28,766 nt of DNA. Origin: a virus. Shown here in pieces: positions 16,165 through 24,886 of this stretch. How positions within the stretch are numbered: position 1 is the stretch's first letter; each line of letters starts with the position of its first letter. The position numbers and the translations under genes were made by a program. The stretch spans positions 1-28,766 of IMG/VR virus record IMGVR_UViG_3300031775_000029. One strand, given 5' to 3'. The notes below the pieces were generated by a model. That model had not been told where the DNA came from, made no database searches, and worked only from the letters and a program-made list of their open reading frames with translations.

Positions 16165-17648
16165 TATATTTTTCTACTTCCTGGGAATCCCCCGTAAGGA
16201 AGAGCTTGAATTGTATCTAACTCTACAAGTGGGATTGTATTTTGATTTGCGTTTGCACTACCTGTTGTATTTTTGGCTTGATAGCGTATTTTACAAGAAT
16301 TTAATAGTTTTCCGCATTGATCGCCCCGAATCCAATAATTAGAAGGAGTTGTGGGAGCAACACTATTATTTGTTGAAGTTACTTTATAGACTGTAGAAGT
16401 TGCTGTAAAATCAAAACTTGCGTCTGCTACACTTCCTGCATTATTTACTGGATAAACAACATAGTCACTTCTCAGAGCATCTGTAGCATGTGTAGAAAAA
16501 GTGGTTCCAGAAACATAAGGTACGTATACTCTAACTTGTTGCCAAGCACTATTAGTAGCAGAAGGAACCGTAGTATTAGAAGCAGTTTCAGATCTCCAAT
16601 AGGTGTAGCCTCCAGAACCGTCTGATAAAGCAACTAAAGCATCTATAGCAAAGGAACTACTTGTATTCCCTGGATGCGTTTTTCCGGATTGTATAGTGTT
16701 ATTTGAATTATGAATTACATATTTCCAAACTATAGGCTCATCAAGATCGGTAAAATAGATATAATATTTTCTTTCGGTACCCGCGTCATCTACCGATACC
16801 TCTCCATTCTTATTCCAAGAACATGCCCCACTAGGAGTGGAAAAGGATAAACCTTGGTACGCCCAAGGACAATATTTTCCTATAATCTGTCTACGGGGTA
16901 ATTTTATTCCTTGAAGATCGAAAGGGTTTGCAAGCTCAAAAACAACAGAATTTTCTGTTTTTTGTTTAACAGAATCAAGTATATAGGATCTTTTAGGGTA
17001 CTCAACTATTGCTTTTGTGCTTACAGCTGTGGGGTCTAGAGTTAAGTACTTTTCTAAAGTTTGTCTTTTGACTATTCTTTTGCCTATTAGCTTGTCCATA
17101 GAGAAATCTGTTAAGCCTGCAGAACCTCCGTCGTCACCATTCTGAAAAACTGAAGAGGTACGCAAAATACTTTCTACATTTCCTACTGCAAGAGTTGGTC
17201 TAGCATGTGCCCCATCTGATTTTACTTCAAAATCAGTCATTTCCATAGGGAGTGCGTAATAAGTATTTCCATCAAAAACTATAGGTGAATAATCTGTGGT
17301 TGTAATTCCTGGCCCTGTAAGGGTCATTCCCACGTGTAAACTACTAGTGTTATTAAGAGTAAGAGTATTAATGTCTGGATTTCCTCCAGCAACAGTTTTT
17401 GTAACAGAAACTGCACTACCTGCTGTGTCTAATCCTGAAAAAGTAAGAGTTGTACCCACTGTTAGATCTTGAGAGCTATTTAAAGTAAGTGTAGCCCCAT
17501 TTATATTTGTAATTCTAACATCCGAAGAAAGCCCCGGATGAAAATAAAGAGTCGAATCAGCATCATATTCTAGCTCAAATAGAGAAACTAGAGGACTAGA
17601 TATCTCTAGACTTTGTACATCTGCTACTAGTAAATTTGCATTGCTCAT
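16164..17648 (-). CDS. L: Lambda gpL-like tail tip protein with four conserved-type cysteines, 494 aa
   Basis: A tail-tip protein placed between gpM and gpK as in lambda; lambda L is 232 residues, so this one has about 260 extra. The family core is visible at 137-270 (MTDFEVKSDGAHARPTLAVG, LDPTAVSTKAIVEYPKR, FDLQGIKLPRRQIIGKYCPW). Four cysteines fit the gpL iron-sulfur site: Cys260 (KYCPW), Cys276 (GACSW), Cys445 (DQCGK) and Cys452 (NSCKIRY). They are the only cysteines I find. A beta-rich insertion (about 283-435) separates the second and third, and another lies near 45-118. The ATG overlaps the gpM stop by 4 nt (ATGA). Iron-sulfur binding is inferred from the family. Confidence 0.9.
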   Translation of the reverse strand: MSNANLLVADVQSLEISSPLVSLFELEYDADSTLYFHPGLSSDVRITNINGATLTLNSSQDLTVGTTLTFSGLDTAGSAVSVTKTVAGGNPDINTLTLNNTSSLHVGMTLTGPGITTTDYSPIVFDGNTYYALPMEMTDFEVKSDGAHARPTLAVGNVESILRTSSVFQNGDDGGSAGLTDFSMDKLIGKRIVKRQTLEKYLTLDPTAVSTKAIVEYPKRSYILDSVKQKTENSVVFELANPFDLQGIKLPRRQIIGKYCPWAYQGLSFSTPSGACSWNKNGEVSVDDAGTERKYYIYFTDLDEPIVWKYVIHNSNNTIQSGKTHPGNTSSSFAIDALVALSDGSGGYTYWRSETASNTTVPSATNSAWQQVRVYVPYVSGTTFSTHATDALRSDYVVYPVNNAGSVADASFDFTATSTVYKVTSTNNSVAPTTPSNYWIRGDQCGKLLNSCKIRYQAKNTTGSANANQNTIPLVELDTIQALPYGGFPGSRKI

Positions 17649-18049
17649 ACATATATTCTTTTAAATTGTGCGGTTACATTATAATGGTTTGCATTTCCGT
17701 ATTGAAGTGCCCAATTAGTACACACAACTTTAATAGTTGTTACCGGAGATCCATCACTGTCATTTGTAGAACTATTTGCATCAGGAATCGTAAAGTCAAA
17801 GCTAGAAACAGCTCCTTTATCCTCAAAAAACTGTACTATGTCGTCTGCTACTGTTCTTTCTCTATTTTTCATATTAATTTTATAGGTTTCTTCAATATGA
17901 TTTATTCCTTTGGCGGCACGTTGTTCATATCCATCACCAAATCTTGAAGTTCTTACTTTTGGTTTTGCATTTCTTGTAAGATCGTTATCTGGACGGATTG
18001 TTGCTGTAGTTATATTTGTACCAGAAATTTGAAATCCAATATCAGGCAT
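17645..18049 (-). CDS. M: Lambda gpM-like minor tail protein, 134 aa
   Basis: A minor tail protein at the tape-measure/tail-tip junction. The family hallmark is clear: KVRTSRFGDGYEQRAAKGIN (31-50), followed by EETYKINMKNR and the conserved end (YNVTAQFKRIYV). Length is close to lambda M (109) with a small loop near 95-105 (ANSSTNDSDGS). The start overlaps the tape-measure stop by one base (TAATG at 18049) and the stop overlaps gpL by four. It probably forms the ring above gpL in the tip. Order H-M-L-K-I-J is intact. Confidence 0.92.
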   Translation of the reverse strand: MPDIGFQISGTNITTATIRPDNDLTRNAKPKVRTSRFGDGYEQRAAKGINHIEETYKINMKNRERTVADDIVQFFEDKGAVSSFDFTIPDANSSTNDSDGSPVTTIKVVCTNWALQYGNANHYNVTAQFKRIYV

Positions 18050-21000
18050 TATCCTACTCCATAAGGGCTAAGAAGTCCGCCATTTCGTTTTTGGTCCATT
18101 AATTCCTCTTGTATCATAGCTGCAAGTTTTTCGCCCAGTGCCTCCATCTGTTGACTATCCCCGTCTGTTTCGGTAGTAGAACCGCCCTCACCATCCATAT
18201 TTATAGTTACTCCTACATTATTGGTTTGCATTCCACCAGCAGCACCTGCGCCTTTCGGGAAAGTAACAGGTATGTCTTTACCATTCGGTAAAGGAACTAC
18301 TGCCTCGTTTCCGTGGAGTATGGCAGGATACCCAGCCCTGGGGCCCCTTGCAACTCCTCCAGCAGCAAATCCCATTGGAGGGTATAGCCCAGTCTTTGCA
18401 ACTCCTACAGTAGCGGATGCATAGAGCGCAGTGATCAAGGCTGCACGAGAAGTCTCTTCTGCGGCCGCCAGCGCCTTGTCACGTATGTCTTTAAGTTTCT
18501 CCCAAAGAAGTTTTCCTTTGTCCCATATATACATTATTGCTATTATCTTTTGTAATGCTTGTGCAACTTTACTATTACCTAGTAAAGCAGTAACGGCTAA
18601 TCCAAGACCTAAAGCCATTTTTCCAGCTTCAACTTTTAATTCCCCCATGGTTTTCTCAAGTCCCTCCGAACCACCTTTACCACCTCCTGGTTTATCAGTC
18701 TGGCCAGCATCTATTGTTCCGCCACCGGCTCCGTTTTCGCCTTCACCTCCACCAGCACCAGCGGCTGCGACACCTGTAGTGACTGTAACACTATTGGCCT
18801 GGATAGGTATACTATCCATCATGCCACCCTCCATAGGGTCACCAAAAGCGTTCATATGCCCGGCTGAGCCCGATAAGTCGCCGCCGCCCGGGTTTGAAAA
18901 GCCGCTGCCGACTGTAAGACCTGAGCCATACACTTTGTTGCTATCGAATACATTATTGCTATCGAATGGGAGCCCATCATTTATCCAAGGAGGGTTACCA
19001 GTATTCAAACTCTGTGAGCCCCCGCCTGAATAGCTGCCTCCGCCTCCGCCTCCACTACATCCCATGCAGCAAGAAGAACAGGCCTCTCTAATAGCGGTAG
19101 CAAATCTCGTAGCTGCCTCATCGAAGGCTTGAACAAATTTAACAGAACCTGCTTCTATTCCTGCTTCTGTTTCTGTTTTAACTGTTGGTGCTGCATCTTC
19201 TACACCCTTTTTAGCTCCTTCTGCCACATTTCTTTTCATTCTTTCTTCTTCTGTCTCAAAATTCAACCAGCTCATTATTTTATTAGTAACGTTTTTAGCA
19301 AAAGCATCAATCATACTATCTACTACACTCTTCATTATATTTAGAAGAGCATCTTTTATACTAGATTCTTCTCCTTTTAATATTGCTGCTATATTGGTAG
19401 ATAGACCTGTTTCTAGGCCTTGTCTGGCTGCATCTACTAGTGACGTTCTTATGTCTAGCTGTCTTTCTAGTGCTCTATTTTGGAGTTCTAGTATTTTTAC
19501 TTCCTCGTTACGATGCGCCAGCATCGTAGGGGTCATTTTGATGCCTTTTAATCTCATGGCCTCTTCTAGTGCTTGGAGTTTATTTATCTCTACGTCATTA
19601 TCTAATATTTGTCTCCGTATATTCAGATATGCTTTTTCTCCTGAAGCTTTTCCAATAGATGCAGCTAGAAGAGATTTTTCATTTCTTAACTTTTGAGTTG
19701 CGTACTCAACTTCCTGCCTAGTAAGCTCTCTTAATAACTTTAACTGTGCGGTATATTCTGTGATCTTAGCGCCTTCCATGCCTTTATCTTTTGTAAAGCC
19801 TAAGTCTAGAAGGGCCTGCCGATCTGCTACTATTTGCTCTATCAGGTCACTATGAGTAGTTTTGAACGTAGTCAGTCCATTTTCTACTTCCAAATATTGC
19901 TGACTTAATGCACTCCAAGCTTCCATGGAGCCTGCAGCTGTGGCTCCGGTTTTTGAAAGCCTTGCAGTTAGATCGTCAAACTCTTTTCCACTTTCTTCTA
20001 CTTTAAATGTTCCATCTACAATTTGGTCTAAGAGCTCTTTGTACCGGGTTTGATGTATTGTTAGTTCAGCTGTTCTAAAGCTACCATAATACGCGCTCAT
20101 GATTCCTGCTGCTTTTTGCTGTTCTTTACTTAATTGTTTAATTCCTTCTGACAATGCGTTTGTTGCTTTTACTTCTGGCATAGTGGCTGCTGACAATGCT
20201 TTTATACCCGAGATTGCTACACCTGCCTTATGTAAGTCTCCATATGACGCGGTTAATTCATCTATTTCTTTTTTAGATAAGCCGTTTGATACCCATCGAC
20301 CCCTGTTCGCTCCACCTCCTGACCTAGGATTTTGACTTTTTCGCTCCATCCTATCAAGCATCTCTACAAGTCTTGCTTGTGCAGGGGTTAGCATCGCCAC
20401 TTCCGCCCTAGCATCTTTTAAGTCTTTTTTCCAGCTTTTCATCTTGTTTGAAGCCTCGGATATTTTCTGTCCAAGATTTTCAATCATTTTTCCTTCTATT
20501 TTTAGTTCGTGTAGTCTATCTCTTTCTACTTCGCTGCTCTTCTCTCGTTCTTTTCGTGTATCTTCCTGTATCTGTACAAAATCTTTATATTCTTTATTAG
20601 CTGTTACTAAGCCGTCATTCATCTCTTTAAACTTATTTATCACATCTTGCATATGCTTATCTTCTTTAAAAAAGCCCATCATCTGTAATACTTGAGTGCC
20701 TAAATCTTTTACCATGAGAATAATACCTATAAGTCCCATGCCTTTCATCAGCAAGTCTACGCCTCTAGTAAATTTTGCAGCGGTTGCTTGCATCATAGCC
20801 ATAGCGGCTTTCCAACGAGCAACCATTTTCTTATTCTGGACATCCATTCTTTGGCCCATAGATCTCCAGTATAAAACTATTTTTTCAGTAGCAGTATAAG
20901 AACCTCTAACTTTAGCTTTTAAATGAATTCTATAAGTAGATAATTGTTTTTTATCCATGTGTGCAAGTTTTTTGTTTTTATCATGGGCATGTCTTAGTAA

Positions 21001-22152
21001 CGCAGCGGCTTCGTTCTTTTTAAGCTTACTAATATCTCCGCCTGCATCTACTAGTCCTTTACTAGGGTTTTTTATACCTGCTGTAGTACTTTTTCCACTC
21101 GCTATATCTTTTTGTTGTTGTTCTAATTCTTCTAACTCTTCTTTAGCTTCTCTATACGCTTTTGACGCTTCCTCTGCGTTCTCTTTTGATTTTTTACCCC
21201 ATTCATTCAGTCCTGGAACGATTGCTTTAATTATAGGAACCGCCATAAGAGCAAGAGCTGCAGTTAAAGATACAACATTCTTTGTAAAAAATTCTGCTAC
21301 CGGTTCCGCTATTACTGCTATCCAGCCTTTTAGTACTTTTAGTACTTTGTCGAAAGCAACCCCTAGTTTGGCAATTTTATTTGCTTGAACATCTGTTGCT
21401 TTTGCAACTCCGTTATATTTTGTCTCTAACTGACCTTGTACTTCTACAAATACTGCTTGTTTTTTCTCATACATTGATAAGTCTTGGGCTGTTTTACCAA
21501 GAGTGGCAGCATATTTAGATTGAGCATCTGCAAGACGAAGTGTAATACCTAGTTCGTCTAAGAGTTCGGGTTCTGCTTTTGTAACACCTCTAATTAAACG
21601 ATTAAAAGAATCGGTAGTATCTCGTCCTAGAATTTTTGAAAGGTTTGCTGCACCTGCGGCTAGCTCCTCTATTTGTCCCGCACCTAATCCTGATGCGATA
21701 CCAATAGAAGCTGCTTCTGATGAAGCTTGAAAGTCCAACATAGATCCAGAGGCTGCTTGTATATCTGCAGTAAGACTTTGCATACCTACACCGGTAGCGC
21801 CTGTAAAAGCAACTTGAGATTCTTGCATGACTCTCATATCCGCTGCTTTTTTAAGAAAATTAAATGCCGCAGTAATTGCAAAGACGTTAGCAGCAAGAAC
21901 AGCGTAAGCAGGAACAAGAGTTCCTGTCATTCCTTGCGCCATCTTAGAGAAGTTTTTGGTACTGTTAGAGGACTGTTTAGATAGCCCTTTCATGTTTCGG
22001 TCTAAATTTGAAGAACCCTTACCGGCTTTCCCACTAGCTACACCTACATCATCAAGTGCAAGACCTAGTTTTTTAGCACTAACAGCCACTCTCTGCATAG
22101 ATCCACCATCAGAGGTTTGAATATCAATATATACTGTATCTTTTTTTGCCAT
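18049..22152 (-). CDS. H: Tape measure protein (lambda gpH-like), 1367 aa
   Basis: This sets tail length and is ejected during infection. The N-terminal 290 residues include the usual tape-measure region with hydrophobic stretches (81-100, 271-310). The middle (about 320-970) is helical and charged, with coiled-coil segments (EEASKAYREAKEELEELEQQ at 327-346). Residues 1025-1032 form CSSCCMGC, the only cysteines I find, followed by a Gly-rich stretch to about 1165. The C-terminus has the tape-measure signature GGVARGP then AILHGNEAVVPLPNGKDIPV (1277-1296). At roughly 0.15 nm per residue the tail would be about 200 nm (inference). It directly follows the gpT frame (TGATG overlap), the classic chaperone-tape measure order. 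Confidence 0.95.
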   Translation of the reverse strand: MAKKDTVYIDIQTSDGGSMQRVAVSAKKLGLALDDVGVASGKAGKGSSNLDRNMKGLSKQSSNSTKNFSKMAQGMTGTLVPAYAVLAANVFAITAAFNFLKKAADMRVMQESQVAFTGATGVGMQSLTADIQAASGSMLDFQASSEAASIGIASGLGAGQIEELAAGAANLSKILGRDTTDSFNRLIRGVTKAEPELLDELGITLRLADAQSKYAATLGKTAQDLSMYEKKQAVFVEVQGQLETKYNGVAKATDVQANKIAKLGVAFDKVLKVLKGWIAVIAEPVAEFFTKNVVSLTAALALMAVPIIKAIVPGLNEWGKKSKENAEEASKAYREAKEELEELEQQQKDIASGKSTTAGIKNPSKGLVDAGGDISKLKKNEAAALLRHAHDKNKKLAHMDKKQLSTYRIHLKAKVRGSYTATEKIVLYWRSMGQRMDVQNKKMVARWKAAMAMMQATAAKFTRGVDLLMKGMGLIGIILMVKDLGTQVLQMMGFFKEDKHMQDVINKFKEMNDGLVTANKEYKDFVQIQEDTRKEREKSSEVERDRLHELKIEGKMIENLGQKISEASNKMKSWKKDLKDARAEVAMLTPAQARLVEMLDRMERKSQNPRSGGGANRGRWVSNGLSKKEIDELTASYGDLHKAGVAISGIKALSAATMPEVKATNALSEGIKQLSKEQQKAAGIMSAYYGSFRTAELTIHQTRYKELLDQIVDGTFKVEESGKEFDDLTARLSKTGATAAGSMEAWSALSQQYLEVENGLTTFKTTHSDLIEQIVADRQALLDLGFTKDKGMEGAKITEYTAQLKLLRELTRQEVEYATQKLRNEKSLLAASIGKASGEKAYLNIRRQILDNDVEINKLQALEEAMRLKGIKMTPTMLAHRNEEVKILELQNRALERQLDIRTSLVDAARQGLETGLSTNIAAILKGEESSIKDALLNIMKSVVDSMIDAFAKNVTNKIMSWLNFETEEERMKRNVAEGAKKGVEDAAPTVKTETEAGIEAGSVKFVQAFDEAATRFATAIREACSSCCMGCSGGGGGGSYSGGGSQSLNTGNPPWINDGLPFDSNNVFDSNKVYGSGLTVGSGFSNPGGGDLSGSAGHMNAFGDPMEGGMMDSIPIQANSVTVTTGVAAAGAGGGEGENGAGGGTIDAGQTDKPGGGKGGSEGLEKTMGELKVEAGKMALGLGLAVTALLGNSKVAQALQKIIAIMYIWDKGKLLWEKLKDIRDKALAAAEETSRAALITALYASATVGVAKTGLYPPMGFAAGGVARGPRAGYPAILHGNEAVVPLPNGKDIPVTFPKGAGAAGGMQTNNVGVTINMDGEGGSTTETDGDSQQMEALGEKLAAMIQEELMDQKRNGGLLSPYGVG

Positions 22153-23005
22153 CAGCCTTTCACATTATGAGTGTACGATTTACCACTCGCCTGGTTTCTT
22201 TTACGTTCATCAGCCTTTCGTTTACGTTCTTGTTCGTCTGCTCTGTGAGATACTACTGTACGTTCATACATTTTCATAAAATATAAAACAGTCTTTTGAT
22301 CCTCTATTTCAAATAAACTAAATAAAGTATCTATATGACTCCAGTTTTTTCCCATATAAGAACCTGACATACCTTCCCAAACATCTGATAGATAGCTATA
22401 TACAAAAAATGCCACTTGAACCTCTGCAGGAAATGCAGTTGCTTCAAGCGGCATTCTTTCGGGATCGGGTTCCTCGCCTAATTGTTCACAGATAAGAAAA
22501 TATTTCTCAATATCAATAGAATTTGATTCTTTTACAAATCTTTCAAGTAGAGACTGTATCTCGTCTACTTGTTTCCAGTAAAATTTTCTAAATCACCTAC
22601 TGTTTCTGTGACCCACGTATCAAAGTCTGCAGCGTTTTTCATGAGTAACTCTGCGTTGTCCTTTGTATACGGCAATTCATCATCAGGCTTAAAGGAAGAG
22701 ACATCAACCAAAAGAAGCTCTTCTAGGTATCGATATTTCAGTCCTTTCCACCCTTTTATTACTGCTTCACAATAATTAACTAAAAATTTATCTTCATCCA
22801 GTTCTTCTTCAAGCTGTCGGGTTTTCTTATTCCACTTATTGGATAAGCACCTTTTACGTAGCTTGACTAGCTCTTCTCGTGCTAAATAACACAAGTCTAC
22901 TATCATTCCTTCAGACCCCGGAAAGTCACAGGAAACTGTCTTACTTGGAGTCATAAGACTCGCTAATGATACTGGCTCTTTCTTTGGTTCTGTTGTTTTT
23001 GTCAT
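22152..23005 (-). CDS. GT: gpGT tail assembly chaperone made by -1 frameshift, about 284 aa
   Basis: A fusion product of gpG and the downstream T frame. The T frame is open from just after a TGA at 22595-22593 and so overlaps the last codons of gpG. It continues to its stop at 22152, where it overlaps the tape-measure start (TGATG). A -1 slip at 22586-22580 would join gpG residues 1-142 to YWKQVDEIQSLLERFVKES and on to the basic tail RKRNQASGKSYTHNVKG. The product is about 284 residues. In lambda, gpG coats the tape measure and the T part of gpGT recruits tail-tube protein. An internal ATG at 22454 could give a separate 100-aa T-like protein, but it lacks support compared with the frameshift model. 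Confidence 0.85.
22544..22586 (-). promoter_or_regulatory. Programmed -1 ribosomal frameshift signal
   Basis: The slippery heptamer A AAT TTT (22586-22580) is in the gpG reading frame and fits X XXY YYZ. After an 8-nt spacer (22579-22572) comes a perfect 8-bp stem, CAAGTAGA (22571-22564) with TCTACTTG (22551-22544), loop 12 nt. The gpG stop TAG sits inside the 5' arm. Frame, spacer and structure all match the known arrangement for tail-chaperone frameshifts. Confidence 0.85.
22565..23005 (-). CDS. G: Tail assembly chaperone gpG, 146 aa
   Basis: The unshifted product of the chaperone gene. It is a 146-residue, charged, mostly helical protein (CYLAREELVKLRKRCLSNKW at 39-58; EEELDEDKFLVNYCEAVIKG nearby) ending DLENFTGNK. 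Family members coat the tape measure in the cytoplasm while the tail tube is built and are absent from the mature virion. Size and place (between major tail protein and tape measure) match lambda G (140 aa). AGGGA lies 9 nt before the ATG, just downstream of a consensus promoter. Sequence similarity in this family is low, so the call rests on position and the frameshift signal. Confidence 0.88.
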   Translation of the reverse strand: MTKTTEPKKEPVSLASLMTPSKTVSCDFPGSEGMIVDLCYLAREELVKLRKRCLSNKWNKKTRQLEEELDEDKFLVNYCEAVIKGWKGLKYRYLEELLLVDVSSFKPDDELPYTKDNAELLMKNAADFDTWVTETVGDLENFTGNK

Positions 23006-23031
23006 GCGAATAAATCCCTATTAAAAATTAA

Positions 23032-23060
23032 ATTATACGGTATAAGAGACGAAATGTCAA
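23032..23060 (-). promoter_or_regulatory. Perfect-consensus sigma70 promoter before the tail chaperone gene
   Basis: On the minus strand: TTGACA (23060-23055), a 17-nt spacer and TATAAT (23037-23032), 12 of 12 consensus positions. The predicted start is near 23025, about 20 nt upstream of the gpG ATG, leaving room for AGGGA (23019-23015). It sits just downstream of the hairpin that follows the major tail gene, so it restarts transcription for the gpG-to-gpJ operon. Confidence 0.9.
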
Positions 23061-23079
23061 GAATTATTTTTGTGAGGTG

Positions 23080-23110
23080 ATAAGTGAAGGGGCCGAAGCC
23101 CCTTACTTAT
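23080..23110 (-). terminator. UUCG-capped hairpin after the major tail protein gene
   Basis: A perfect 7-bp stem AAGGGGC-TTCG-GCCCCTT (23104-23087), extended by six more pairs across a one-base bulge (ATAAGT/ACTTAT). It begins at the stop codon of the major tail gene. The loop is the very stable cUUCGg tetraloop. The downstream run is not T-rich (TCACTTATCACC), so it may act as a terminator, a 3' stabiliser, or both. Its position just before the next promoter favours at least partial termination. Confidence 0.65.
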
Positions 23111-24825
23111 TAAGAGTATGTGGCTGGTGCGTAGTAAACAAGGTTGGTGACCTCGTTTGCTGTACCAAAATCCGCAGGTAATGCGTGAAAGTTACTCTCA
23201 AGTGAAATTACATCTTCTACAGAATGAGAAGGTACTTCAAAGTGAACATTCGGCATTGTTATTACAAGGGCAGGTGTTCCTGCCTGAGCTGCTCCACCGA
23301 TTTCTAATACTACTGTAAACTTATTTACAACTTGTGACATAGCACTTGTAGATACAAGATCATTAAAGAACTGTCTAGAAGTACCTGATGTTGTATCAGA
23401 GTCACTTAGTGTTAGATAACATGTTGCAGAACCTGTAACGTTACGGGCGCCTGTTACGTGCTCCAACGGCTTGTTAACAAATCCTAATTCATCAGGTACA
23501 AGATACGTGATATTATTAGCGATTGTAAAACTTCCGCCTGTCATTGTAAGATTATACTTTCCATCTCCGTTTGTTACCATTCCTCCAGGGAAGACTGTTT
23601 TATTATCAGAGGTGATTTCAATCTTAGTTAAACGATTTCGTATAAAGGTATTAGTACTTGTTACTGCTTCATCAATTGCTTGAGTAAGAGTAAGGTTTCC
23701 TGATCCCGGTACAGTTTTAACCATGTGAACCGCAGTACCTTGAGCATTATCAGTCTGGAAGTAAAAGTCTCCAGCCTGTAGTAAGGCTCCGTCAGTACCG
23801 TCCTGAGTACGCTTCGGAGTTGTAGCATTTCCAGTTTGTCCAACTGTTAATGTAGTACCTGTTCCAGTTCGGAATGCAGTAGAAACGTCTTCAATCTCTT
23901 TTGCAAATCCAGACCAGTTCAAAGTAGCAATTCCTTCTACATCAAAATCAACACTTACTTCATTTGCAACTGCCTCTGCACACTTATAAATAACTGGATT
24001 TAAAGCGTCAGTTTCAATTACAAAGTAAAGATGCATTGGATGTAAAGCTGATCTATTTGACTCAGTCATCACAATAGTATTAGTTGAAGTAGCAGGAGTA
24101 ACAACAGGGCCGCTTACTTTATTTACAGCTCTTCGGAAGCCTTTTGCTCCTGCAGTTAAAGTTGCTACATCAAAAGTAAATGCCGTATCACCTGCAGCTG
24201 CACCGATAAACTCACTTGCAATACTAATGGTTTCATCTACTGCCCATCCATCACCAGGAGAAGCAACTGCAACTGTTGTAACTCCACTTCCATTTACTGA
24301 TACAGTGAACGATGCTCCTGTTCCTCCACCACTTACATCAGTGGTATAGTCACTTTCTGTAATTGTGTATGTGCCTTCAGTACGATCAGTATCTGTTGCA
24401 CCACCAAGAGTATCAACAGTTGCAATACCTGTTGAGCTATCGTATACGTCTGCACCTGACATCGCTGCCCAGAGGACTTCTTCCACTGAGTGAACATCGG
24501 TTCCTGACCCGTCTGCACTAGCAACACCACTTGCTACGCTTCCGCCTTTTGACTTAAAGGGTCGAATATATGTACTAAAAGACCATTCTGCAGGAGCAAG
24601 AGAGTCAGTAAATAGTCGTCTACCTCTACGAGATACACCTACTGTGCTTTCCATTTCCGAGAGTAGTATTTCAGAAGTATTTGTAGTCTGAGAGAAACTA
24701 TATCCATCAAGAATAGGTACCTCCCATAACTGCCCCGCTCCCGCGGTGTTAGCATCTTCGTCGTCTTGATTACGAAACTGAACAAACAGTCTCGTGTCAC
24801 GACTAAAATACAACTGATCTGCCAT
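23110..24825 (-). CDS. Major tail (tube) protein, 571 aa
   Basis: Its position between the tail terminator gene and the tail chaperones defines it as the tube protein (lambda V position). Features include the N-terminal YFSRDTRLFVQFRNQ, a tube-like segment ILDGYSFSQTTNTSEILLSE (38-57) and WSFSTYIRPF (81-90). At 571 residues it is over twice the size of lambda V (246). Residues about 150-225 hold an added beta domain (GTYTI ... GVTTVAVASPGDGWAVDETI), and others may project from the tube surface. AGGAG lies 7 nt upstream of the ATG. A stable hairpin follows the stop, fitting a highly expressed gene. Alternative: a fusion of tube and decoration domains. Confidence 0.85.
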   Translation of the reverse strand: MADQLYFSRDTRLFVQFRNQDDEDANTAGAGQLWEVPILDGYSFSQTTNTSEILLSEMESTVGVSRRGRRLFTDSLAPAEWSFSTYIRPFKSKGGSVASGVASADGSGTDVHSVEEVLWAAMSGADVYDSSTGIATVDTLGGATDTDRTEGTYTITESDYTTDVSGGGTGASFTVSVNGSGVTTVAVASPGDGWAVDETISIASEFIGAAAGDTAFTFDVATLTAGAKGFRRAVNKVSGPVVTPATSTNTIVMTESNRSALHPMHLYFVIETDALNPVIYKCAEAVANEVSVDFDVEGIATLNWSGFAKEIEDVSTAFRTGTGTTLTVGQTGNATTPKRTQDGTDGALLQAGDFYFQTDNAQGTAVHMVKTVPGSGNLTLTQAIDEAVTSTNTFIRNRLTKIEITSDNKTVFPGGMVTNGDGKYNLTMTGGSFTIANNITYLVPDELGFVNKPLEHVTGARNVTGSATCYLTLSDSDTTSGTSRQFFNDLVSTSAMSQVVNKFTVVLEIGGAAQAGTPALVITMPNVHFEVPSHSVEDVISLESNFHALPADFGTANEVTNLVYYAPATYS

Positions 24826-24886
24826 AGTTTTTCTCCTATGAAACTTGAAAAGACTGGTCGTGAATTTTTATTCGTGCCAGAATTTT

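Noticed and set aside
18700-19060. Glycine-rich part of the tape measure as collagen-like fibre
   Set aside because: The Gly residues do not follow a regular Gly-x-y pattern; it reads as a flexible low-complexity linker.
18221-21388. Several plus-strand open frames of 60-200 codons opposite the tape measure, gpJ and fibre genes
   Set aside because: They are antisense shadows of strongly supported minus-strand genes, with no family motif.
22152-22454. Independent T gene starting at ATG 22454
   Set aside because: The frame is open 46 codons further upstream into gpG, with a slippery site in the right frame. Fusion by frameshift explains the arrangement better; a minor internal start cannot be excluded.
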